A stretch of 64,000 nucleotides of DNA from Streptomyces sp. NBC_01288 (GTDB lineage Bacteria; Actinomycetota; Actinomycetes; Streptomycetales; Streptomycetaceae), in contig NZ_CP108427.1 of assembly GCF_035982055.1 (NCBI RefSeq), positions 8,369,001-8,433,000 of the forward strand, written 5' to 3'. The first letter of the stretch is position 1. Every line of letters starts with the position of its first letter. Position numbers and translations under genes: made by a program. The notes beneath the pieces were generated by a model that saw only the letters and a program-made list of their open reading frames with translations, did not search any database and was not told the DNA's origin. Below, piece by piece: positions 28,179-36,704 of the stretch.

Positions 28179-28913
28179 CTAGGCGAGCGGTTCCTCGGGG
28201 GTGACCCGGAGCGGCAACTCGACGTAGGTGTCCGCCCCGGGGCCGGGCAGCTTGGTGCTCTCTTTTCCGTGCGTGAGGACGGCGCGGGCCAGGAGGGGCG
28301 GTGTCGGGAGTTCGGCGGGAGTTGTGTGCGCGGGCGCGGCGCCGATGAACTGTACGAGCAGGGCGCCGGTGATCCGGGTGCCGATCTGGTTCACGAAGCT
28401 CGGCGGGAGGATCCACTCGACTCCCTGGTACAGGGTCTCGTCGACGGTGTCGTGGACCCTCCTGACGTACCACTCGTCGTTCTGTATCTGGGGCGCGCTG
28501 CGCGCGTTCAAGTGGGCGACCGCGGATGCCACCGCGTTGAGTTCGGGAAAGCCGGTCAGGCCGGCCGTGACCGTGCCGACGGCCTGTAGCAGGGGTCCGG
28601 CCACCTGTAAGTCCTTGGCCAGCGTGTCCCGCCACGCCCGCTCCTCCTGCACCGGCGGCAGGTGGTACACGACGGCCTGGAGATCCTTCACCCGCCAGTC
28701 GCCCTCGGCCGGGAACAGCAGGGTGACCTCCGTGCGCCGGGCGTCCCCCGAGTACCCGAGCGTCCAGACGTACAGATAGGCCGTGAAGGGGTGTGCCTCA
28801 TCCGCGTCCGTGGTGAGGATCCGCTCCAGCGGGATGGACCGCGGCCGGGTCTCCCCGTAGACCTCCAGCCACTCACCCGTCTCCGCGCGCCCTCGCCCCC
28901 ATGCGGCTGCCAT
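28179..28913 (-). CDS. Hypothetical protein
   Basis: A 244-residue soluble protein that I do not recognise. The N-terminal half is rich in beta-type segments (AYLYVWTLGYSGDARRTEVTLL); the middle is an Ala/Leu helix pair (VAGPLLQAVGTVTAGL); the C-terminus is Pro-rich. There is no signal peptide, metal motif or membrane segment. A GGTGAGG sits immediately before the ATG. It ends 12 bases before the YchJ-like gene on the same strand. Confidence 0.6.
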   Translation of the reverse strand: MAAAWGRGRAETGEWLEVYGETRPRSIPLERILTTDADEAHPFTAYLYVWTLGYSGDARRTEVTLLFPAEGDWRVKDLQAVVYHLPPVQEERAWRDTLAKDLQVAGPLLQAVGTVTAGLTGFPELNAVASAVAHLNARSAPQIQNDEWYVRRVHDTVDETLYQGVEWILPPSFVNQIGTRITGALLVQFIGAAPAHTTPAELPTPPLLARAVLTHGKESTKLPGPGADTYVELPLRVTPEEPLA

Positions 28914-28977
28914 GACCTCACCCCCGTGAAGTCACTTGATACTCCGTCAGTTCCCCACCCGCAACAGGCCCGACAAC

Positions 28978-30414
28978 TCAGACCGCGATCCCCGTCTCAG
29001 CCGAAGGCATCGGCGGCAACGCCCCCCGATACACCCACGCGTCGAAAAGCTGGTCCAACGGCTCCGACGTGAACCGGGACGCGTGCGACGTGAACGTAGC
29101 CGTGGTCACCGTGCCGTTCCGGTGCAGGTTCGCCCACCCCCGCAGCATCCGGAAGAACGCGATGTCGCCCAGCGCGCAGCGCACCGCGTGGACGGTGACG
29201 CCGCCGCGTTCGTAGAGGCGGTCGTCGAACATGGACTTGCGGCCGGGGTCGGCGAGCCGTAGGTCCTGCGGCAGGGTGGAGAGCAACCGGTGCGCGGCGG
29301 CGGCGTGTTGATGGGCCGTGCGGCCGCCCGAGCGCTCGGACCAGAGCCACTCCGCGTACTTGGCGAAGCCCTCGTTCAGCCAGATGTGGCGCCAGTCGGC
29401 GATGGAGACGCTGTTGCCGAACCACTGGTGGGCCAGCTCGTGGGCGACTAGCCGTTCCGAACCCCGGGCCCCGTCAACGTGGTTGGCGCCGAACAGCGAC
29501 AACCCCTGTGCCTCGACGGGGACATCGAGTTCCTCTTCCGTCACCACGACCGCGTACTCGTCGAACGGGTACGGCCCGAACAGGTCCTGGAACAGTTCCA
29601 TCATCGCGGGTTGTCGCGCGAAGTCCCTTGAGAACTCCGGGAGTAGGTCCGACGGGATGTGCCCGTGCTGCGGCACACCACCCAGACCCGGGTCGCCCAG
29701 CAGCACCGTCTGGTACTTCCCGATCGACAGCCCGACCAGGTAACTCGACGTCGGCGCCGACTGCTCGTACACCCAAGTGGTCGTAGAAGCCTTGGTGGTT
29801 CGGGTGAGGAGTCGGCCGCCCGCCACCACCGCGTACGCCGACGGTGTCGTGATCGAGATCTGGTACGACGCCTTGTCCGCGGGGCGGTCGTTGCACGGGT
29901 ACCAGGACGGCGCCCCGATCGGCTGGCTCGCCACCAGCGCGCCGTCGGTCAGCTCCTCCCAGCCGAGGCCGCCCCAGGGGCTGGCGACCGGCTTGGGGTT
30001 GCCCGACCAGTGGATCTCCACGGTGAACGCGGCACCCGCCCGCAGCGGCTTCGCCGGTCGGACGCGGAGTCGGCCGCCGCGGTGCGTGTAGTGCGGCTGG
30101 CGGCCGTCCACCCGGATCCGGCCGATCTTGAAGTCGCCCAGGTTCAGCTGGAATTCGGGCAGCGGCGCACGGCCCGCTATGGCGTTGATGCGCGCCGTGC
30201 CGGAGAGACGGTTGGGGCCGGGACGGTAGTCCAGCGCGAGTTCATAGCGGTGCACCCGGTAGCGGGCATCGCCGTTTGCCGGGAAATACGGGTCCGGACC
30301 CGCCGCCTGCTGAACGGTCACTGCTGCGTCTGCTCCCTGCGCTGTGCTCGTATCTCGTACCCGTGCACCGCCCTCCGAAGCCGACGCCGCGTGACCTGTG
30401 TTCAGGGGCGCCAT
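28978..30414 (-). CDS. M1 family zinc metallopeptidase (aminopeptidase)
   Basis: A 478-residue gluzincin. The zinc site HELAHQWFG supplies His325 and His329, and the third ligand is Glu348 in WLNEGFAKYAEW, exactly HExxH-x18-E. Upstream, VPVEAQGLSLFG replaces the usual GAMEN exopeptidase motif, keeping its Glu. No convincing signal peptide is present. Its start lies inside the last 13 bases of the Pls-like synthetase gene, so both are co-translated. In epsilon-polylysine producers a zinc aminopeptidase degrades the polymer (from memory); the coupling suggests this enzyme acts on, or protects against, the product of the synthetase. Confidence 0.85.
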   Translation of the reverse strand: MAPLNTGHAASASEGGARVRDTSTAQGADAAVTVQQAAGPDPYFPANGDARYRVHRYELALDYRPGPNRLSGTARINAIAGRAPLPEFQLNLGDFKIGRIRVDGRQPHYTHRGGRLRVRPAKPLRAGAAFTVEIHWSGNPKPVASPWGGLGWEELTDGALVASQPIGAPSWYPCNDRPADKASYQISITTPSAYAVVAGGRLLTRTTKASTTTWVYEQSAPTSSYLVGLSIGKYQTVLLGDPGLGGVPQHGHIPSDLLPEFSRDFARQPAMMELFQDLFGPYPFDEYAVVVTEEELDVPVEAQGLSLFGANHVDGARGSERLVAHELAHQWFGNSVSIADWRHIWLNEGFAKYAEWLWSERSGGRTAHQHAAAAHRLLSTLPQDLRLADPGRKSMFDDRLYERGGVTVHAVRCALGDIAFFRMLRGWANLHRNGTVTTATFTSHASRFTSEPLDQLFDAWVYRGALPPMPSAETGIAV

Positions 30415-33400
30415 GACTCGATCGGATTGCCCAGCCAGCGGGTGTCGTCCGGGACGGACTCCGCCGCCATCACGAGCGACGCGGGACCCAGAGTGGTACG
30501 GGCCCCGACCACGCTGCCGGGCAGGACGATTCCGCCAGGACCGAGCGTCGCGCCCTCACGGAGGACCACAGTATCCGTCCGCAAGATCCGGTCGTGGAAG
30601 AGGTGGGTCTGGAGCACACAACCACGGTTCACTGTGGACGCGTCCTCCAGGGTCACCAGGTCGGTCTCCGGCAGCCAGTAGCTCTCCACCCAGACACCCT
30701 TGCCGATGTGCGCCCCGAGCCCGCGCAGCCAGGCCGTCAGCACCGGAGTACCCGGCACGGAACCGGCCAGCCACGGCACCGCCACGACCTCGACGAAGGT
30801 GTCCGCCAGCTCGTTGCGCCACACGTAACCGCTCCACAGCGGGTGCTCGGCACCGCGGTGCCGTCCCACGAGGGTCCACTTGGCGACGATCGAGATCAGT
30901 CCGGCCAGCGCCCCCACCGCCAGCAGCACGAGCCCCGACAACAGCGGCGCCCACACCCCCAGCGCGCACAGCGCGGCCACCGTCAGCACGGCAAGCCCGG
31001 CCGAGCAGAACACCGGCACGATCCGGCACAGCTCCACCAGCCCGCGCGCCCACAGCAGCTTGGCCGGCGGGTCGTACGTCAGGCTCTGGTCGCCGCCGCT
31101 CGTGCTGCGCGGCAGCTTCACCGGCGGCAGCCCCAGGTACGACGTGCCCTTCTTCGCCTTCTTCGGCGTCGCCGACAGCACCCCGACGAGCCCGCCGTCC
31201 GGCACGCTCCGCCCGGGCGCGGTCATCCCGGAGTTCCCGAGGAACGCCCGCCGCCCGATCTCGGCCCGCCCGATGTGTATCCAGCCACCACCGAGTTCGT
31301 ACGGCGCGGTCAACGTGTCGTCGGCCAGGAACGCACCCTCGCCGACGGTCGTCAGGCTCGGCAGCGCGAGCACGGTCGACACCTCGGCGCCGCGCCCGAT
31401 CCGCATCCCGAGCATCCGCAGCCACACCGGCGTGACGAGCCCGGCGTACAGCGGGAACAGGGTCTCGCGGGAGAGGTCCATCAGCTGGGTGACCGTCCAC
31501 GCCTGCCAGCCGATCCGGCTGTGCGTCGGGTGCGTGCCCTCGCGCAGTCGCACACTGAGCAGCCGTACACCGATCAGGATCAGCAGCGCGTACGTCAGCC
31601 CGAAGGCGAGCGTCGCCGGGACCAGCGCGATCCCCGCGCCCCGCAGGGCCTCGCCCAGCCCGTCACCGGGCGCCATGAACGCACTCGCCACCAGCAGTGC
31701 CACGGCACCGGAGACCACGGGGAGCATGGTGAGCGCGAAGCCCGTCACGCCGTACATCACACGCCAGTACGTGCCCCGCTGCGGGCGGTCCTTGGGCCAG
31801 TTGCGCTTGGCCTTGCCGAGCTTGACCGCGGGCGCGCCCGCCCAGCGCTGGCCGGTCGGGACGGTGCCGGTGACGGCCGAACCCGGCGCCACCTCGGCCC
31901 GCTTGCCCACCCGGGCGCCGGGGAACAGCATGCTGCGCGTGCCGACGACGGCGTGCGCGCCGACCTTGACCGGGCCGATCTCCAGGCGGTCGCCGTCCAG
32001 CCAGTAGCCGGACAGGTCCACCTCGGACTCGACCGCGGCACCGCGACCCAGCTTGAGCATGCCGGTGACCGGCGGGAGGGAGTGCAGATCGACGTCCGGG
32101 CCGATCTTGGCGCCGAGGGCACGCGCGTACCGCTCCAGCCAGGACCCCGTCAGCGAGGTCGCCCCGCTGAACTCGGCCAGCCGCTCCGCCGCCCACAGCC
32201 GCAGGTGCACGCTGCCGCCACGGTCGTAGCGACCCGGCTTCACACCGCGCAGCAGCAGGCGCGCACCGCCGGCGGCGATCGCGAGCCGGCCGGGCGGGCT
32301 GAAGAGCAGCAGTGCACCGGCGCCGACCAGCCACCACGAGGCGGTCGGCAGCCACGCGTAGCCGCTGAGTACGTTGCCGAGCGCGGCCAGTGCCACCGTC
32401 CAGCGCAGGCCGACCAGGGTGAACAGGGGGATCAGCGCGAGGAGTTGGATCACCTTGGCACGGGTCGGCACCGGGGCGATCACCCGCGCGGTGCCGTCGC
32501 CCTGCGCCGAGTCCTCCAGGTGCCGGGCCAACTTGCGCAGCGTCGGCTGCTGGTAGATGTCGAGGACGGCCGCGCTCGGGTAACGGGTGCGCAGCCGCGT
32601 CGTCAACTGCGCGGCGGCCAGGCTGCTTCCGCCGATCGCGAAGAAGTCGTCGGCCGCGCTGCTCACGGGGATGCCGAGCACCTCGGCCCACTGCTCCGCG
32701 AGCCAGGCCTCCGTGCCGTAGAGCTGTTCCTTGGCGCCGGCGGTCTCCATGCCTTCGAGCGGCCAGGGCAGCGCGTTGCGGTCGACCTTGCCCGATGTGC
32801 GCGTCGGCAGATCCTCGACCGGCGCGATCAACGGCACGAGGGCGGCGGGCAGTTCGGCCCGCAGCTTCTCGACGGCGGCGGCCTGGTCCCAGCCCTCCTG
32901 GGTGACGACATAGCCGACGAGGAGCTGGTTGCCGCTGCGCGCGGTGCGTACGGCGGCGGCCGCACCGGCGACTCCGGGGAGTGCCTGGAGGGCCGCGTCG
33001 ACCTCGCCGAGTTCGATCCGGCGTCCGCCGAGCTTGATCTGCTCGTCGGCCCGGCCCAGGAAGATCAGGCCCTCGGGCTCGGCCTTGACCAAGTCACCAC
33101 TGCGGTACGCCCGTTCCCAGCCGAGCGATTCGAGGGGCGCGTACTTCTCCGCGTCCTTCTCTGGGTCGAGGTAGCGGGCGAGACCGACCCCGCCGATGAC
33201 CAACTGCCCACTGCCGCCCATCGGTACGGGCACTCCGGCCTCGTCGACGACGGCCAACTCCCAGCCGTTCAGGGGCAGTCCGATGCGGATCGGCTCGTCG
33301 CCGGTCATCAGGGAGGCGCAGGCGACGACGGTCGCCTCGGTCGGCCCGTACGTGTTCCAGACCTCGCGGCCCTCGGTGACCAGCCGCTGCACCAGCTCGG

Positions 33401-34268
33401 GCGGGCAGGCCTCACCGCCGAAGATCAGCAGGCGTACGTCGTTCAGTGCCTCGGGCTCCCAGAGGGAGGCCAGCGTCGGCACGGTCGAGACGACGCTGAT
33501 GTCCTGCTCGACCAGCCAGGGGCCGAGGTCGGCACCGCTGCGCACCTGGGAGCGCGGCACCGGCACCAGACAGGCGCCGTAGCGCCAGGCCAGCCACATC
33601 TCCTCGCAGGACGCGTCGAACGCGACGGACAGCCCCGCCATGACCCTGTCACCCGGACCGATGGGGTCGTCGGTGAGGAACAGCGCCGCCTCGGCGTCCA
33701 CGAAGGCCGCCGCGCTGCGGTGCGTGACGGCGACGCCCTTGGGCTTGCCGGTGGAGCCGGAGGTGAAGATGATCCACGCGTCCTGCTCGACACCGGGTCG
33801 GGCGGCCGGGGCGTCGCTGTGCCCGAGGACGGTCAGCGCGTGCTCGGCGCCGATGACGGCCCGCACATCGGCCTCGCCGAAGACCAGCTCGGCGCGCTCG
33901 TCGGGGTCCTCGGCGTCCACGGGGACGTAGGCGGCACCGGCGGCCAGCACGGCGAGGATCGCGATGTAGAGGTCGTTGGTCCCGGACGGGACGCGCACGC
34001 CGACCCGGTCGCCGAGGCCGACACCGGCCGCGGCCAGGGTGCGGCGCAGGGTCTCCACCTCGACGGCCAGCGCACGGTAGGTGAGGCGGACGGTGCCGTC
34101 GTCCAGGGCGAGTTCGTCGGGATACGACCGCACCGACGCGTCGAGGATGTCGACAAGGGTGCGGGCCGAGGCGGCGGGCGCCGCGGAGAAACGTGCCGTA
34201 TCGCCGAACTGGGTGCGGATCTCATCGTCGAGCGAGCCGAGAGCACTGCTCTCGTGTATGGCTGCCAT
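30402..34268 (-). CDS. Pls/PosA-type membrane NRPS (epsilon-polylysine synthetase-like)
   Basis: A 1288-residue single-module synthetase; known Pls is of similar size (about 1.3 kaa). Adenylation domain, residues 35-500: FTSGSTGKPKG at 168-178, NTYGPTEA at 305-312, SGKVDRNAL at 492-500. Thiolation domain: FFAIGGSSL with carrier Ser549. Then three rounds of paired membrane helices, each followed by a hexapeptide-rich beta-helix domain (about 715-825, 980-1080, 1180-1285), the tandem C-terminal architecture of Pls. No conventional condensation or thioesterase domain. Specificity residues aligned to GrsA read D218 A219 E222 S261 I282 G284 T306 V314 V315 K494, close to the lysine code. Start at 34268 follows GAGGA. 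Product: an isopeptide homopolymer of a basic amino acid (inference). Confidence 0.85.
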   Translation of the reverse strand: MAAIHESSALGSLDDEIRTQFGDTARFSAAPAASARTLVDILDASVRSYPDELALDDGTVRLTYRALAVEVETLRRTLAAAGVGLGDRVGVRVPSGTNDLYIAILAVLAAGAAYVPVDAEDPDERAELVFGEADVRAVIGAEHALTVLGHSDAPAARPGVEQDAWIIFTSGSTGKPKGVAVTHRSAAAFVDAEAALFLTDDPIGPGDRVMAGLSVAFDASCEEMWLAWRYGACLVPVPRSQVRSGADLGPWLVEQDISVVSTVPTLASLWEPEALNDVRLLIFGGEACPPELVQRLVTEGREVWNTYGPTEATVVACASLMTGDEPIRIGLPLNGWELAVVDEAGVPVPMGGSGQLVIGGVGLARYLDPEKDAEKYAPLESLGWERAYRSGDLVKAEPEGLIFLGRADEQIKLGGRRIELGEVDAALQALPGVAGAAAAVRTARSGNQLLVGYVVTQEGWDQAAAVEKLRAELPAALVPLIAPVEDLPTRTSGKVDRNALPWPLEGMETAGAKEQLYGTEAWLAEQWAEVLGIPVSSAADDFFAIGGSSLAAAQLTTRLRTRYPSAAVLDIYQQPTLRKLARHLEDSAQGDGTARVIAPVPTRAKVIQLLALIPLFTLVGLRWTVALAALGNVLSGYAWLPTASWWLVGAGALLLFSPPGRLAIAAGGARLLLRGVKPGRYDRGGSVHLRLWAAERLAEFSGATSLTGSWLERYARALGAKIGPDVDLHSLPPVTGMLKLGRGAAVESEVDLSGYWLDGDRLEIGPVKVGAHAVVGTRSMLFPGARVGKRAEVAPGSAVTGTVPTGQRWAGAPAVKLGKAKRNWPKDRPQRGTYWRVMYGVTGFALTMLPVVSGAVALLVASAFMAPGDGLGEALRGAGIALVPATLAFGLTYALLILIGVRLLSVRLREGTHPTHSRIGWQAWTVTQLMDLSRETLFPLYAGLVTPVWLRMLGMRIGRGAEVSTVLALPSLTTVGEGAFLADDTLTAPYELGGGWIHIGRAEIGRRAFLGNSGMTAPGRSVPDGGLVGVLSATPKKAKKGTSYLGLPPVKLPRSTSGGDQSLTYDPPAKLLWARGLVELCRIVPVFCSAGLAVLTVAALCALGVWAPLLSGLVLLAVGALAGLISIVAKWTLVGRHRGAEHPLWSGYVWRNELADTFVEVVAVPWLAGSVPGTPVLTAWLRGLGAHIGKGVWVESYWLPETDLVTLEDASTVNRGCVLQTHLFHDRILRTDTVVLREGATLGPGGIVLPGSVVGARTTLGPASLVMAAESVPDDTRWLGNPIESWRP

Positions 34269-34501
34269 CGGTCCTCGCGTCTCAAGCCCGGTAACTTCCG
34301 GGGCGCCGGCGGGCCCGCAGGTGCGCCGCGGGTTGTCCAGCTCCAGCTCCGTTCCGTAACAAGCCGGAAATTTTAGTACGACGCTAGGCTCCTGGCCTGC
34401 CGACGACCACTCGGGGGAGCCGAACGGGGGCGCTCCGTGAGCGTCCGGCAACGCTCTGACCTGGTGATCTTCGAAGCGAAGGAGACATCCCCCACAAATG
34501 C

Positions 34502-34538
34502 GGCGAGGGCCGCGACCTTGGTGGTCGCGGCCCTCGCC
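34502..34538. terminator. Strong hairpin downstream of tRNA-Leu
   Basis: GGCGAGGGCCGCGACC (34502-34517) pairs perfectly with GGTCGCGGCCCTCGCC (34523-34538), a 16-bp stem with a 5-base loop, 8 bases past the tRNA 3' end on the minus strand. It has no U-tract, as is usual in Streptomyces. Confidence 0.8.
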
Positions 34539-34545
34539 TGCGATG

Positions 34546-34630
34546 TGTCCGAGGGGGGACTTGAACCCCCACGCCCGATAAAGGGCACTAGCACCTCAAG
34601 CTAGCGCGTCTGCCATTCCGCCACCCGGAC
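34546..34630 (-). tRNA. tRNA-Leu (anticodon GAG)
   Basis: An 85-nt class II tRNA on the minus strand. The acceptor stem GTCCGGG pairs with CTCGGAC (one G-T pair), the discriminator is A, and CCA is not encoded. The anticodon arm CTAGC-TTGAGGT-GCTAG gives GAG, a long variable arm follows, and the T loop is GGTTCAAGTCC. Leu-GAG reads CUC/CUU codons, frequent in this genome. Confidence 0.95.
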
Positions 34631-34828
34631 AAGGTGTTTGTCGCGCGAAGTTTCCCCGCGGCGACGAAGGAAACATTACCAGGCTTCCAGGGGTGGCCGA
34701 TCACCCCCTGTTCCCGCTCGCGTCCCGCGTGAACGGCGTGTGACGGGCCGGGACCGCCCTTGGGGTGCGGCGCGATGGGGAGAGAGGATGGGGGAGGACC
34801 ACCAGCAGTGACAGTGGGAGGAAGCAGC

Positions 34829-36154
34829 GTGAGCGACACGGACACGGCCAAGGGCGTCACCGGCGAGGACGAGGTCGTGGACCTCTGCCGCGAGCTGATC
34901 CGGATCGACACCAGCAACTACGGCGACCACTCGGGACCCGGTGAGCGCAAGGCGGCCGAGTACGTCGCCGAGCAGCTCGCCGAGGTGGGCCTCGAACCCG
35001 AGATCTTCGAGTCGCACCCGGGACGCGCGTCCACGGTGGCCAGGATCGAGGGCACGGACCCCTCCCGGCCCGCGCTCCTCATCCACGGCCACCTGGACGT
35101 CGTACCGGCGAACGCGGCGGACTGGACCCACCACCCCTTCTCCGGCGAGGTCGCGGACGGGTGCGTGTGGGGGCGCGGCGCGGTCGACATGAAGGACATG
35201 GACGCGATGACCCTGGCGGTCGTCCGCGACCGGTTGCGCAGCGGGCGCCGGCCTCCGCGCGACATCGTGGTCGCCTTCCTCGCGGACGAGGAGGCGGGCG
35301 GTACGTACGGTGCGCGGCACCTCGTCGACAACCACCCCGAACTGTTCGAGGGCGTCACCGAGGGCATCAGCGAGGTCGGCGGGTTCTCGTTCACGGTGAG
35401 CGAGGAGCGGCGGCTCTATCTGATCCAGACGGCCGAGAAGGGCATGCACTGGATGAAGCTGACCGTGGCGGGCACCGCCGGGCACGGGTCGATGATCCAC
35501 CGGGACAACGCGATCACCGAGCTGTCGGAGGCGGTCGCCCGTATCGGCCGGCACAAGTTCCCGGTACGGGTCACCAAGACGACGCGCGCCTTCCTCGACG
35601 AACTCGGCGACGCGCTCGGCACCCAGCTCGACCCCGAGGACATGGAGGCCACCCTCAAGCGGCTCGGCGGCATCGCCAAGCTCATCGGCGCGACCCTCAG
35701 CAACACCGCCAACCCGACGCAGCTGAACGCCGGTTACAAGGTCAACGTCATCCCCGGCGAGGCCACCGCGAACGTCGACGGGCGGTTCCTGCCCGGGTAC
35801 AAGGAGGAGTTCTTCGCCGACCTCGACCGGATTCTCGGGCCGAACGTGAAGCGTGAGGGCGTCCACTCCGACAAGGCCCTGGAGACCACCTTCGACGGGC
35901 CACTGGTCGAGGCCATGCAGTCCTCGCTGCTGGCAGAGGACCCGACCGCGAAGGCCATCCCCTACATGCTCTCCGGCGGCACGGACGCCAAGTCCTTCGA
36001 CGACCTGGGCATCCGGGGCTTCGGCTTCGCCCCGCTCAAGCTGCCGCCGGAGCTGGACTTCGCGGGCATGTTCCACGGGGTCGACGAGCGGGTGCCGGTG
36101 GAGGGGCTGAAGTTCGGGGTGCGGGTGCTGGACCGGTTCATCGACGCGTCCTGA
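34829..36154 (+). CDS. M20/M25/M40 family metallopeptidase
   Basis: A 441-residue zinc hydrolase of the ArgE/DapE/CPG2 type. Metal-binding motifs are LIHGHLDVVPA (His and Asp), GRGAVDMKDMD (bridging Asp) and ADEEAGGTYGARHL (catalytic Glu pair); a dimerisation domain carries GTAGHGSM. The GTG start follows GGGAGGA at 6 bases. It probably removes an amino acid or acyl group from a small peptide. It stands just upstream of the chaplin genes but has its own spacing and no obvious link to them. Confidence 0.88.
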   Translation: MSDTDTAKGVTGEDEVVDLCRELIRIDTSNYGDHSGPGERKAAEYVAEQLAEVGLEPEIFESHPGRASTVARIEGTDPSRPALLIHGHLDVVPANAADWTHHPFSGEVADGCVWGRGAVDMKDMDAMTLAVVRDRLRSGRRPPRDIVVAFLADEEAGGTYGARHLVDNHPELFEGVTEGISEVGGFSFTVSEERRLYLIQTAEKGMHWMKLTVAGTAGHGSMIHRDNAITELSEAVARIGRHKFPVRVTKTTRAFLDELGDALGTQLDPEDMEATLKRLGGIAKLIGATLSNTANPTQLNAGYKVNVIPGEATANVDGRFLPGYKEEFFADLDRILGPNVKREGVHSDKALETTFDGPLVEAMQSSLLAEDPTAKAIPYMLSGGTDAKSFDDLGIRGFGFAPLKLPPELDFAGMFHGVDERVPVEGLKFGVRVLDRFIDAS

Positions 36155-36339
36155 AGGCGTGTCCTGAAACCGTGTCCTGAAACACCGGTCGACGTCGGTT
36201 GACGCCGGAATTCGACCGCGCGTACGGAAGCCACTGGGACGGGTGAATGTGCTCATAAGCTCGTAGCTCCATTACTCCCTCCTCGTTACAGGTGATGCGA
36301 TCGGCAACACGAGATCGCTTTTGCCAACAAGGAGGAATA

Positions 36340-36573
36340 ATGATCAAGAAGGTCGTCGCCGCTGCGGCTGCCACCGGTGGCCTGGTTCTCGCGGGTGCGG
36401 GTCTGGCCGTCGCCGACTCCGGCGCTCAGGGTGCCGCTGTGCACTCCCCGGGTGTCGTTTCCGGCAACGTCATCCAGGTTCCCGTGCACGTCCCGGTGAA
36501 CGTGTGCGGCAACACGATCTCGGTGATCGGTCTGCTGAACCCCGCCTTCGGCAACACCTGCGTCAACAAGTGA
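36340..36573 (+). CDS. Short chaplin (ChpH/ChpE-like)
   Basis: A 77-residue precursor: a signal peptide (residues 1-25, ending AVADSGA) and one chaplin domain with the VNVCGNT...NPAFGNTCVN motif; its two Cys residues form the intramolecular disulfide known in the family. Secreted chaplins self-assemble into amyloid-like fibres that make aerial hyphae and spores hydrophobic. A strong AAGGAGGAATA precedes the ATG. It is followed by a perfect hairpin and then by a long chaplin, the same arrangement as chpH-chpC of S. coelicolor as I recall it. Expression is expected to be developmentally controlled. Confidence 0.93.
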   Translation: MIKKVVAAAAATGGLVLAGAGLAVADSGAQGAAVHSPGVVSGNVIQVPVHVPVNVCGNTISVIGLLNPAFGNTCVNK

Positions 36574-36603
36574 CGTCGTCCCTCTGAGGGGTGACCACAT
36601 CCT

Positions 36604-36640
36604 CGGCCCCGGAGCGCGCGCCATGCGCTCCGGGGCCGAT
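36604..36640. terminator. Hairpin terminator after the short chaplin gene
   Basis: TCGGCCCCGGAGCGC (36604-36618) and GCGCTCCGGGGCCGA (36626-36640) form a perfect 15-bp stem with a 7-base loop. Confidence 0.75.
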
Positions 36641-36704
36641 GGTCTTTGTGCGAGAAATCGCGCGAGAAATTCAGTCAGGAATGAAGGCAGGGGGGAATTC
36701 AGAA

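Noticed and set aside
30594..34376. 1260-residue plus-strand frame opposite the Pls-like gene
   Set aside because: Antisense shadow; the minus strand carries intact A and T domain motifs.
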